Source of the DNA: JAAFHS01 sp043751715
GTDB taxonomy: Bacteria; Pseudomonadota; Alphaproteobacteria; Rhodobacterales; Rhodobacteraceae
Assembly: GCA_043751715.1 (NCBI GenBank)
Contig: JAYUZO010000168.1
Coordinates: 1-7,415 of the forward strand
DNA: 7,415 nt
Direction: 5' to 3'
A program made the position numbers and the translations under genes. The stretch's first letter is position 1. Every line of letters begins with the position of its first letter. Under the pieces are notes generated by a model, which was not told the origin of the DNA, did no database searches, and saw nothing but the letters and a program-made list of their open reading frames with translations. Positions 1 through 6,276 of this stretch are shown here, piece by piece.

Positions 1-282
1 ATAGTCTTCAATGACCTTGATTTCCGCCAGTTCCTTTTCGGCCAGTTCCAGCCGCCCGCCCTCTTCGTAGGCGCGCGCGCTTTCCTGCCGCTGTTTGACC
101 ATCTTGCCAAGGATCGCCAGAATATCAGGGTCGCCCACCTGTTCATCGCCGCCATCACCCCGGCTGGCAATGTCGCGGTCCTTGATCGCCGCATTCACCA
201 GACGCAGCGTTGAAAGCCTGTCCGCCTCGCGCGCCTTCATTGCCTCTTTCAGCGCCGTTTGCAGCCGTTCGCGTAAGGACAT
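1..282 (-). CDS. GatB/YqeY domain-containing protein (N-terminal part, runs off window)
   Basis: The first 94 codons are present, reading leftward from an ATG at 282; the rest of a family usually near 150 residues lies beyond base 1. The start reads MSLRERLQTALKEAMKAR, followed by LRLVNAAIKDRDI (about residues 27-39), DILAILGKMVKQRQESA (53-69) and a charged helix LAEKELAEIKVIEDY at the edge. This is the helical N-terminal pattern of the YqeY family, which is related to the tail domain of the GatB subunit of tRNA-dependent amidotransferase. The molecular role of stand-alone YqeY is not settled; tRNA binding is assumed from the GatB relation. The ribosome site is weak (GGGAT about nine bases upstream). 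It is divergent from carA across 183 bases, a pairing I recall from other Rhodobacterales. Family assignment is firm; function is not. Confidence 0.93.
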   Translation of the reverse strand, partial: MSLRERLQTALKEAMKAREADRLSTLRLVNAAIKDRDIASRGDGGDEQVGDPDILAILGKMVKQRQESARAYEEGGRLELAEKELAEIKVIEDY

Positions 283-316
283 TCACCGAAATCCCGATTG
301 TTATCACCAAATTGCG

Positions 317-345
317 ACAATAGCCTGCCACGCGCGAAAGAACAA
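317..345 (-). promoter_or_regulatory. Candidate sigma-70-type promoter for the YqeY-domain gene
   Basis: On the minus strand TTGTTC (345-340) is followed after exactly 17 bases by TATTGT (322-317). That gives partial -35 and -10 matches at ideal spacing and would start transcription about 25-30 bases before the ATG at 282. The hexamers are degenerate, as is common in this group, so this is only a candidate by position and spacing. Confidence 0.3.
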
Positions 346-403
346 CTGCCCTCGATTTCTGCAAGCCATTGAAATACATGCAAAACCCTTTTGGATGATA
401 CCC

Positions 404-432
404 TTGACCCCCCCGCTTGTGGCCATTACACC
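404..432 (+). promoter_or_regulatory. Candidate promoter for carA
   Basis: TTGACC at 404-409 is a 5/6 match to the -35 consensus. Seventeen bases on lies TACACC (427-432), a poor -10. A run of seven C residues (408-414) overlaps the end of the -35 and the spacer. Predicted transcription would start near 439-441, leaving a leader of about 25 bases. I see no arginine or pyrimidine operator or attenuator in the short leader. Confidence 0.25.
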
Positions 433-453
433 CGGTCAGATTTTGCTGAACAC

Positions 454-458
454 AGGGG
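454..458 (+). promoter_or_regulatory. Ribosome binding site fixing the carA start
   Basis: AGGGG is followed by seven bases and then the ATG at 466. An in-frame ATG at 391 would add 25 residues (beginning MDDTLDPPACGHYTR) that resemble no CarA N-terminus and overlap the candidate promoter. The site therefore supports the 466 start. Confidence 0.65.
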
Positions 459-465
459 TCACATC

Positions 466-1632
466 ATGCCAACCCGCGCCGATTTGCCCTTCAGGCCCAC
501 CGCCTGCCTTGCGCTTGCCGATGGCACCATCTTTTACGGCATGGGGTTTGGCGCACTGGGCAACACGGTGGCCGAACTTGTGTTCAACACCGCAATGACC
601 GGCTATCAGGAAATCATGACCGACCCCAGCTATGCGGGCCAGGTCGTGACGTTTACCTTTCCCCATATCGGCAATGTCGGCGTGACGGCCGAGGATGATG
701 AAACCACCACGCCGGTGGCCGCCGGTATGGTCGTGAAATGGGATCCGACCGCGCCGTCAAACTGGCGCGCCATGGGGGATCTGACGACTTGGTTGGCGGC
801 CAAGGGCCGGATCGGCATTGGCGGGCTGGATACGCGGCGCCTGACCCGCGCCATCCGTCAGCAGGGCGCGCCGCATGTGGCACTTGCGCATGATCCGGAT
901 GGCCATTTTGATATTGCCGCACTGGTGGCGCAGGCCCGCGCCTGGAAGGGGTTGGTCGGGCTTGATCTGGCCCGCGATGTGACCTGCGCACAGTCCTACA
1001 CATGGGATGAACAACGGTGGGCCTGGCCTGAGGGCCATGTGCGCCGCACGGGGCCGGGGTTTCGCGTGGTGGCAATTGATTATGGCGCCAAGCGCAACAT
1101 CCTGCGCTGTCTCGCCTCAGCAGGCTGCGAGGTGACAGTGCTGCCCGCCACCGCCACCACCGAAGATGTCATGGCCCACAACCCCGAAGGCGTGTTCCTG
1201 TCAAACGGTCCGGGTGACCCGGCTGCGACGGGCACCTATGCCGTGCCCATGATCAAGGGGGTGCTGGCGGCGGATGTGCCGGTGTTCGGTATTTGCCTTG
1301 GCCACCAGATGCTGGCGCTGGCACTGGGTGCGCGCACGGTCAAGATGAACCACGGCCACCACGGCGCAAACCACCCGGTCAAGGATGTGACAACCGGCAA
1401 GGTTGAAATCACCTCGATGAACCACGGCTTTACCGTGGACAGTCAGACATTGCCCGCCGGTGTGACCGAAACGCATGTGTCGTTGTTTGATGGGTCAAAC
1501 TGCGGCATTGCCGTGACCGGCAAGCCGGTGTTTTCCGTGCAATATCACCCCGAGGCAAGCCCCGGTCCGCAAGACAGCTATTACTTGTTCGAACGTTTTG
1601 CCCAAGCCATGAAAAGCCGCCGCGCCGCGTGA
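466..1632 (+). CDS. carA: Carbamoyl-phosphate synthase small (glutaminase) subunit
   Basis: CarA hydrolyses glutamine and passes ammonia to CarB, which makes carbamoyl phosphate for pyrimidine and arginine synthesis in the cytoplasm. The 388-residue product has the usual family length. The N-terminal CarA domain (about 1-150) shows GYQEIMTDPSYAGQ (46-59) and FPHIGNVG (65-72). The C-terminal class I glutamine amidotransferase domain (about 198-388) begins VVAIDYGAKRNI and carries LSNGPGDP (245-252). Its triad is complete: the nucleophile C277 in GICLGHQ, and H361 and E363 in QYHPEASPGP. MNHGHHGANHPV (294-305) is the expected active-site loop. The start at 466 is chosen from the AGGGG site and the family N-terminus. 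carB is not adjacent, as is common in alphaproteobacteria where the two subunits are often unlinked. The gene appears intact. Confidence 0.98.
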   Translation: MPTRADLPFRPTACLALADGTIFYGMGFGALGNTVAELVFNTAMTGYQEIMTDPSYAGQVVTFTFPHIGNVGVTAEDDETTTPVAAGMVVKWDPTAPSNWRAMGDLTTWLAAKGRIGIGGLDTRRLTRAIRQQGAPHVALAHDPDGHFDIAALVAQARAWKGLVGLDLARDVTCAQSYTWDEQRWAWPEGHVRRTGPGFRVVAIDYGAKRNILRCLASAGCEVTVLPATATTEDVMAHNPEGVFLSNGPGDPAATGTYAVPMIKGVLAADVPVFGICLGHQMLALALGARTVKMNHGHHGANHPVKDVTTGKVEITSMNHGFTVDSQTLPAGVTETHVSLFDGSNCGIAVTGKPVFSVQYHPEASPGPQDSYYLFERFAQAMKSRRAA

Positions 1633-1637
1633 CAGCG

Positions 1638-1665
1638 TTAAGGCGATCTTAACGCGCCGTTAACC
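1638..1665 (+). promoter_or_regulatory. Tandem CtrA-type binding site (three TTAA boxes, 11-base period)
   Basis: TTAA boxes lie at 1638-1641, 1649-1652 and 1660-1663, each separated by exactly seven bases, with the second followed by C and the third by CC. TTAA-N7-TTAAC is the known full-site consensus for the response regulator CtrA in alphaproteobacteria, so this is two overlapping full sites on one face of the helix. The flanks are also symmetrical: an 8-bp inverted repeat with a 5-base loop spans 1635-1655, and TTAACG-CGC-CGTTAA spans 1649-1663. The block starts just after the carA stop and ends 43 bases before the glycosyltransferase start. The pattern is seen directly; CtrA as the ligand is inference. 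A weak terminator for carA is an alternative for the hairpin, but no T-tract follows. Confidence 0.6.
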
Positions 1666-1686
1666 CTGCGTGCGCCAAGCTATCAT
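1660..1686 (+). promoter_or_regulatory. Candidate CtrA-dependent promoter of the glycosyltransferase gene
   Basis: TATCAT at 1681-1686 matches the -10 consensus at five of six bases. The third TTAA box (TTAACC, 1660-1665) takes the -35 place with a 15-base spacer. CtrA-activated promoters typically have the activator site overlapping the -35 region, so the geometry fits activation. Predicted transcription would begin near 1693, leaving about 15 bases of leader that includes the AGGG ribosome site (1701-1704). Confidence 0.45.
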
Positions 1687-1708
1687 GGCGTGATGATGGC
1701 AGGGTTTG

Positions 1709-3502
1709 ATGAAAACGTCGCAGATACGTCTGGTGGTGAACCGCCCCTCGGATAACCTGTTGGGGAACCCTCCAACGCCAACTGCATCACACCGCGTCAT
1801 CACAACCGATCACAGCGCACTGTCTGGCCCCAGTGGTGAAGAGCTGCGCCTGTACGGGCCCCTTGGCAAATCCGTACCGCTTCCGCAGGTGAATGCTGCC
1901 CGGTTCAACCCCGACCCGCGCCTGCTGGATGAATTTACCCCCGCGCGTGTTCTGGCCGAAGGGGTGATGCCAATCCGCAAACTGGGCCAGACCCTGATGG
2001 TGGCGGTATCAGACGCAGCGCTTGTGCCGCGCCTGCCGCAATTGACCGGGCACACCGGCATGTTCCTGCCGCACTTTGCCCCCATGGCCATGCTTGAGGA
2101 CAAGGTGCTGGCCCTGCGGGGTGCGGCCCTTGCCGAACAGGCCGAAACGCGGGTGCCCGTGCAGGAAAGCTGTCGGAACTGGTCGGTCAAACCGCATCTG
2201 CCGCTGTTGTGCGTGATCGCGGCCCTGATGGCCTTTGCCACCCTGACCGCCCCGCAGGCCGTTCTGATTGCCCTTGTTGCATGGGGGCTGTTCTGGATGG
2301 TCGCCTCATCTGCGCTGAAAATCCTTGTGCTGGCCACCACGCGCGCGCGCCCCCCTGCCCCCTCCGTTCCCGCCTCTGTTCCGCTGTATCTGCCCATTGT
2401 CACCGTCATCGTGGCGCTGTATCGCGAAGAGGGTATCGCCCACCGGCTGATCAAGCGCCTTGGCTGCATTGATTACCCACGCGACCGGCTTGATGTCATC
2501 CTGGCGGTTGAGGATGATGACCGTGTGACCCGCGCCGCCCTGCACACGGTAGACATTCCCGCGTGGATGCGCGTGGTGATCGTGCCCGAGGGCACGCTGC
2601 GCACCAAACCGCGCGCGCTGAACCATGCGCTGAACTTTGCCCGTGGCAGCATCATCGGTGTCTATGACGCCGAAGATGCCCCCGCCCCCATGCAGTTGCG
2701 CGATATGGTCGCGCGCTTTGCTGCAGCCCCGCCGCAGGTGGCCTGCCTGCAAGGCATTCTGGATTTTTATAACCCGCGCACCAACTGGCTGTCGCGCTGC
2801 TTTACCGTGGAATATGCCGCGTGGTTCCGCGTCATGCTGCCCGGTCTTGCCCGGCTTGGCCTTGTGCTGCCTTTGGGTGGCACCACGCTGTTCTTTCGCC
2901 GCGCCGCACTGGAATCCCTTGGCGGTTGGGATGCGCATAATGTGACCGAAGACGCCGATCTGGGCCTGCGACTGGCCCGGCACGGCTTTCGCACCGAACT
3001 TTTGGCCAGCGTGACCGAGGAAGAGGCGAACTGCCGCATCCTGCCATGGATCAGGCAGCGTTCCCGCTGGATCAAGGGCTATATGATGACTTGGGCCATC
3101 CACATGCGTGACCCGGCACTGCTGTTGCGCCAACTGGGCTGGGCGCGGTTTATTGGCGTGCAGGTGCTGTTTCTGGGGTCGATCAGCCAGGCGCTGCTGG
3201 TGCCGGTGATGTGGTCGCTATGGGCCTTTACGCTGGGCTTTGGCCACCCTGCCCTGAACATCGTCAACCCCGCGCTGTTTTTGCCCATCACCCTTGCCCT
3301 GTTGTGCATGGAGGGGGTCAGCATTGCCATCAATCTGTATGGCATGGCGCTGCGCGGCAAGGGCACCAAACTGCTGTGGGTTCTGTCGGCCTATTTCTAT
3401 TTTCCGCTCGCCGCTTTTGCCGCCTACAAAGCGTTGTACGAAATGGTTGCCCATCCGTTTTATTGGGACAAAACCTCGCATGGGCATTTCGATCTGACAT
3501 AA
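1709..3502 (+). CDS. Membrane glycosyltransferase family 2 protein with N-terminal GspE-N-like domain
   Basis: This is a probable processive or lipid-linked sugar transferase of the inner membrane, related to the BcsA/NfrB type; its product is unknown. The start is ATG 1709, four bases after AGGG; an overlapping TTG at 1706 would add one residue, and residue numbers here use that TTG as 1. A polar N-terminus (1-65) leads into a domain at about 72-138 (VMPIRKLGQTLMVAVSDAAL, then TG) that resembles the second half of the type II secretion ATPase N-domain (GspE_N). Two membrane segments follow (about 165-210). The GT-A domain (about 229-460) has the expected acidic sites VEDDD (268-272), DAED (321-324) and TED (414-416), and QRSRW (451-455) as the Q-x-x-R-W acceptor motif. 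Three or more C-terminal membrane segments (about 482-580) and HPFYWDKTSHG (583-593) close it. No PilZ domain is present. No other polysaccharide genes are adjacent. Upstream CtrA-like boxes suggest cell-cycle or motility-linked control. Confidence 0.88.
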   Translation: MKTSQIRLVVNRPSDNLLGNPPTPTASHRVITTDHSALSGPSGEELRLYGPLGKSVPLPQVNAARFNPDPRLLDEFTPARVLAEGVMPIRKLGQTLMVAVSDAALVPRLPQLTGHTGMFLPHFAPMAMLEDKVLALRGAALAEQAETRVPVQESCRNWSVKPHLPLLCVIAALMAFATLTAPQAVLIALVAWGLFWMVASSALKILVLATTRARPPAPSVPASVPLYLPIVTVIVALYREEGIAHRLIKRLGCIDYPRDRLDVILAVEDDDRVTRAALHTVDIPAWMRVVIVPEGTLRTKPRALNHALNFARGSIIGVYDAEDAPAPMQLRDMVARFAAAPPQVACLQGILDFYNPRTNWLSRCFTVEYAAWFRVMLPGLARLGLVLPLGGTTLFFRRAALESLGGWDAHNVTEDADLGLRLARHGFRTELLASVTEEEANCRILPWIRQRSRWIKGYMMTWAIHMRDPALLLRQLGWARFIGVQVLFLGSISQALLVPVMWSLWAFTLGFGHPALNIVNPALFLPITLALLCMEGVSIAINLYGMALRGKGTKLLWVLSAYFYFPLAAFAAYKALYEMVAHPFYWDKTSHGHFDLT

Positions 3503-3512
3503 ACCACCTGCG

Positions 3513-3541
3513 GATCAGGCACATCAGCCGATCAGGATCAG
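3513..3541. repeat. Short direct repeats GATCAGG
   Basis: GATCAGG occurs at 3513-3519 and 3530-3536 (17-base period), with a further GATCAG at 3536-3541. They lie in the 120-base gap between the convergent glycosyltransferase and GntR genes. They are too short to assign a role and may be chance. Apart from these and the hairpin just downstream, I see nothing else in that gap. Confidence 0.3.
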
Positions 3542-3545
3542 CACC

Positions 3546-3565
3546 CGGAGTATTCGAAAACTCCG
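3546..3565. terminator. Weak hairpin between convergent genes, possible terminator
   Basis: CGGAGT (3546-3551) pairs with ACTCCG (3560-3565) around an 8-base loop. It lies 43 bases after the glycosyltransferase stop and 57 bases beyond the GntR stop, so it could serve both strands. No clear T-tract follows on either side, so intrinsic termination is doubtful. Confidence 0.3.
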
Positions 3566-3622
3566 ACCCGACGTCTTAACAGAAATCGGCGCACGCCTCA
3601 CCGCCCTGTCATACCCCGCCCA

Positions 3623-4258
3623 TCACCGCGTGCGCAATTCGCCCGCATCCACCCGCAGCCGCGTCTCGAATGCCTTGGAGATATGCGTGCGCAATGCCTG
3701 ATACGCCGCCTCAGGATCGCGTGCCTCAATCGCGGCGATGATCCGGTCATGTTCGGCCAGCCCCACCTCATCACGCCCCTCGGCCGCAAAGGATGTGGTC
3801 GCCATCAGCGCCATCGACCGGTGCACCAGATCAAGCTGCTGCACCAGAAACCGGTTATGGCTGGCCAGATGAATCTGCTTGTGAAACCGCTTGTTCGCCC
3901 GGCTTAACTCTTTGGGATCACCACCAATCAGCTTGCGGTCTTCCTCCACCATGCCGCGCAACACTCGCACTTCTTCATCCGTCGCCGCACGCGCTGCCAG
4001 CCGTGCCGCCAGCCCCTCCAATTCGGTCCGCACCGCGTACAGCTCTGCCAACTGGTTATGGTCCAGCGATGCCACAATCAGGCTGCGCCCATCCCGGCTA
4101 AGCATGCCTTGCGTTTCCAGCCGCTGCAGCGCCTCACGCACCGGCGTGCGCGACACGCCAAACCGGTCCGCCAGCTCTGATTCCACCAGCCGGTCACCGG
4201 GTTTGAAAAACCCTGCATCAATCGCCTCAAGGATCAGCGTATAGGCATCTTTTTGCAC
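3623..4258 (-). CDS. GntR-family transcriptional regulator, FadR/FCD subfamily
   Basis: A 211-residue DNA-binding regulator, normal length for the FCD subgroup. It starts at GTG 4258 (MQKDAYTLILEAIDAG), where family similarity begins; an in-frame ATG at 4315 would add 19 glycine- and histidine-rich residues with no family look. The winged helix (about 4-66) contains PGDRLVESELADRFGVSRTP (20-39) and VREALQRLETQGML (40-53), a classic GntR helix-turn-helix. The FCD effector domain (about 70-198) shows ELYAVRTELEG (72-82) and the usual metal-site residues N122, H126 (FHKQIH), H170 (EHDRII) and H192 (HIS). Such proteins usually bind small organic or amino acids and often repress neighbouring catabolic genes. 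It is divergent from the HAD hydrolase gene across 87 bases. The effector cannot be told from sequence. Confidence 0.93.
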   Translation of the reverse strand: MQKDAYTLILEAIDAGFFKPGDRLVESELADRFGVSRTPVREALQRLETQGMLSRDGRSLIVASLDHNQLAELYAVRTELEGLAARLAARAATDEEVRVLRGMVEEDRKLIGGDPKELSRANKRFHKQIHLASHNRFLVQQLDLVHRSMALMATTSFAAEGRDEVGLAEHDRIIAAIEARDPEAAYQALRTHISKAFETRLRVDAGELRTR

Positions 4259-4345
4259 GAGTATCCGGCCCTTATGTCCATGTTGCCCAAAGGCTATCCG
4301 CCCGCCCCCTTGCAATCAACCCTCCCACGCCATTACACCGGAGCC
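4259..4345. promoter_or_regulatory. Divergent promoter region between the GntR regulator and HAD hydrolase genes
   Basis: This 87-base gap must hold both promoters if the assigned starts are right. On the minus strand TTGATT (4320-4315) with a 17-base spacer to TAGCCT is a poor candidate promoter for the regulator. I see no convincing plus-strand promoter and no clear GntR-type palindrome. AAGGG about ten bases before the GTG at 4258 may be the regulator's ribosome site. Confidence 0.3.
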
Positions 4346-4987
4346 ATGCGCCAGCTTTTCAGTCACGTCCGCCATTGGGTCTTTGACCTCGACAATACCC
4401 TTTACCACCCCTCTGCCCGCCTTTTCGACCAGATCGAGGTCAGGATGACCGATTGGGTCATGCAGGCCCTTGGGGTTGACCGACCCGAGGCTGACCGCCT
4501 GCGCACGCATTACTGGCAGACGCATGGCACAACACTGGCAGGCCTGATGGCCGAACATGGTGTTGATCCACGCCCCTATCTGGTTGGTGTGCACGACATT
4601 TCCTTTGCACGCCTGCAACCCGATCCCGCCTTGGCCACAGCCATCACCGCCCTGCCCGGCCGCCGGATTGTTTACACCAACGGCTCTGCCCCCTATGCCC
4701 GCAATGTGCTGGCCGCGCGTGGTCTGACCCATGCCTTTCATGCCGTCTACGGGGTCGAGGATGCCGCCTTCCGCCCCAAACCAGACCGCGCCGCATTTGA
4801 GGCGATCTTTGCGACAGATGGCGTTGATCCCACCACCGCCGCCATGTTCGAAGACGAGCCCCGCAATCTGGCCGCCCCCCATGCCATGGGCATGCGCACC
4901 GTGCTGGTAGCCGAAGCCCCGCATGGTGCACCGCACATCCAGCACCACACCGGTGATCTGACCGCATTTCTGCAAGCCCTGATCTAG
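4346..4987 (+). CDS. HAD-superfamily hydrolase, pyrimidine 5'-nucleotidase type
   Basis: A 213-residue cytoplasmic phosphatase of HAD subfamily IA, resembling the SDT1-like pyrimidine 5'-nucleotidases that dephosphorylate UMP/CMP-type nucleotides. All four HAD motifs are present: FDLDNTLY with nucleophile D14 and acid D16; YTNGS with T111; K145 in FRPKPDRAAFEA; and FEDEPRNL with E169/D170. The helical cap between motif I and II (about 21-100) contains LFDQIEVRMTDWVMQ. The start at 4346 is chosen because conservation begins at FSHVRHWVFDLDNT; GGAG lies only two bases before it, tighter than ideal. In-frame ATGs at 4253, 4274 and 4280 would give longer forms, the first overlapping the GntR start. 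It is probably co-transcribed with the hydroxylase 48 bases downstream. The substrate is inferred from family resemblance. Confidence 0.9.
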   Translation: MRQLFSHVRHWVFDLDNTLYHPSARLFDQIEVRMTDWVMQALGVDRPEADRLRTHYWQTHGTTLAGLMAEHGVDPRPYLVGVHDISFARLQPDPALATAITALPGRRIVYTNGSAPYARNVLAARGLTHAFHAVYGVEDAAFRPKPDRAAFEAIFATDGVDPTTAAMFEDEPRNLAAPHAMGMRTVLVAEAPHGAPHIQHHTGDLTAFLQALI

Positions 4988-5035
4988 GCCAAAATGTCGC
5001 TTGGCGCGGCTGCATTCCCGCGCCATATCTGCCTC

Positions 5036-6226
5036 ATGCAAACCGATATCTTCATTTCCGGTGGTGGTGTGGCTGGCCTGACGGCCGCCGCCGCCTTTGG
5101 CACCGCAGGGTTCAGCGTCACCATTGCCGAACCCCACACCCCCGTCACCGCCATTGAAGCCGAAGGCGCTGATCTGCGCACCACGGCCTTTCTGCAGCCC
5201 GCGCGCGATTTGCTGGCCGAGGCTGGCCTGTGGCCCGCCCTTGCCCCGTATGGCACGCCGTTGCAACTGATGCGCCTGATTGACGCCGGGGGTGATGCGC
5301 CCGAACCCCGCCTGACCCGCGATTTTGACGCCGCCGAACTGTCTGACGCGCCGTTTGGCTGGAACCTGCCGAACTGGCTGCTGCGGCGGGAAATGGTCGC
5401 CCATCTTGCCACCCTGCCCAATGTCACATTCAAGATCGGCCCTGCATTCGCCCGCATGACGACCCGCGAAACCGAAGCCATCATCACCCTGACCGACGCC
5501 ACCCGCCTGCGTGCCCGCCTTGTGATCGCCGCCGATGGCCGCAATTCCGCGGTGCGGCAGGCCCTTGGCATTCCCGTCACCACCACACGCTACGGTCAAA
5601 AGGCCATCACCTTTGCCGTCACCCACCCCATTCCGCACGGACATATCTCAACCGAAGTGCACCGCACCGGCGGCCCCTTTACCCTTGTCCCGTTGCCGGA
5701 TCGAGATGGCCTGCCCTGCTCGGCCGTGGTCTGGATGGAGACTGGCCCCAATGTTGCCACCCTCATGGCCTTGCCCGAGGCTGATTTTGCCGCCGCCGCC
5801 ACCGAACGCTCCACCCATTGCATGGGCCCGCTGACCCTTGCCTCACGCCGCACCACTTGGCCCATCATCAGCCAGCTTGCAGCACAGCTGAGCGGCGAGC
5901 GCACCGCACTGATTGCCGAGGCTGCGCATGTGGTGCCGCCCATCGGCGCGCAAGGGCTGAACATGAGCCTTGCCGACATTGCCACGCTGCTGACCCTTGC
6001 CAAGGCCAGCCCTGCCACCCTTGGCGATCAGACCATGCTTGATGCCTACGCCCGCGCCCGCATGCCCGATCTGCGCCTGCGTGTCGCGGGGATTGATGCG
6101 CTGAACCGCGCGGCCATTGCCCAGACCCCACTGTTCCGCGATCTGCGCGCCGCAGGCCTGCGCGCCCTTACCGCCGCCGACCCCATCCGCAAAACACTGA
6201 TGCGCACCGGGCTTGGCGTCAAATAG
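5036..6226 (+). CDS. UbiH/UbiF/COQ6-family FAD-dependent hydroxylase
   Basis: A 396-residue flavoprotein monooxygenase of the ubiquinone-ring hydroxylase family, expected to act with NAD(P)H and O2 at the membrane surface. The N-terminal Rossmann motif is GGGVAG (9-14) at the end of the first strand (MQTDIFIS). LVIAADGRNSAVRQ (162-175) is the DG motif joining FAD and NAD(P)H binding. The usual GD motif appears as LIAEAAHVVPP (292-302) followed by GAQGLNMSLAD (304-314), so the G-D pair is A294-E295. FGWNLPNWLLRREM (107-120) is a family-specific block. The start at 5036 puts the FAD motif at the normal distance; ATG 4994, seven bases after the HAD stop and with a weak AGG, would add 14 residues. 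Which ring position it hydroxylates (C1, C5 or C6) cannot be read from sequence. It converges on the aminotransferase gene. Confidence 0.92.
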   Translation: MQTDIFISGGGVAGLTAAAAFGTAGFSVTIAEPHTPVTAIEAEGADLRTTAFLQPARDLLAEAGLWPALAPYGTPLQLMRLIDAGGDAPEPRLTRDFDAAELSDAPFGWNLPNWLLRREMVAHLATLPNVTFKIGPAFARMTTRETEAIITLTDATRLRARLVIAADGRNSAVRQALGIPVTTTRYGQKAITFAVTHPIPHGHISTEVHRTGGPFTLVPLPDRDGLPCSAVVWMETGPNVATLMALPEADFAAAATERSTHCMGPLTLASRRTTWPIISQLAAQLSGERTALIAEAAHVVPPIGAQGLNMSLADIATLLTLAKASPATLGDQTMLDAYARARMPDLRLRVAGIDALNRAAIAQTPLFRDLRAAGLRALTAADPIRKTLMRTGLGVK

Positions 6227-6233
6227 CCCTGCC

Positions 6234-6263
6234 TTGCGCTTTTGTTTTTGCACAAATACGCAA
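6234..6263. terminator. Imperfect hairpin between convergent genes, possible two-way terminator
   Basis: TTGCG (6234-6238) pairs with CGCAA (6259-6263) and TTTGT (6241-6245) with ACAAA (6252-6256), separated by a 2x2 internal mismatch and a 6-base loop. It fills most of the 50-base gap between the hydroxylase and aminotransferase stops, where a shared terminator is expected. The stem is partly AT-rich and no T-run follows it, so this is tentative. Confidence 0.35.
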
Positions 6264-6276
6264 CCCAATGCCCGCC

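Noticed and set aside
155..379. 74-codon minus-strand frame that starts in the yqeY-carA gap and overlaps the YqeY gene
   Set aside because: It is out of frame with the well-recognised YqeY protein, and no family resemblance is visible.
391..465. Longer carA start at ATG 391
   Set aside because: The extra 25 residues do not resemble CarA, they cover the candidate promoter, and the AGGGG site favours ATG 466.
1635..1655. Inverted repeat after carA as an intrinsic terminator
   Set aside because: The 8-bp stem is real but is partly AT-rich and lacks a T-tract; the 11-base TTAA periodicity explains the symmetry better as a protein binding site.
2306..3133. 275-codon minus-strand open frame inside the glycosyltransferase gene
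   Set aside because: Its composition (glutamine, histidine, glycine rich) and complete overlap with a motif-verified gene mark it as a shadow frame.
4316..5644. 442-codon open frame on the minus strand across the HAD and hydroxylase genes
   Set aside because: It is antisense to two clearly conserved proteins, is rich in glycine and other residues typical of GC-rich shadow frames, and shows no domain or ribosome site.
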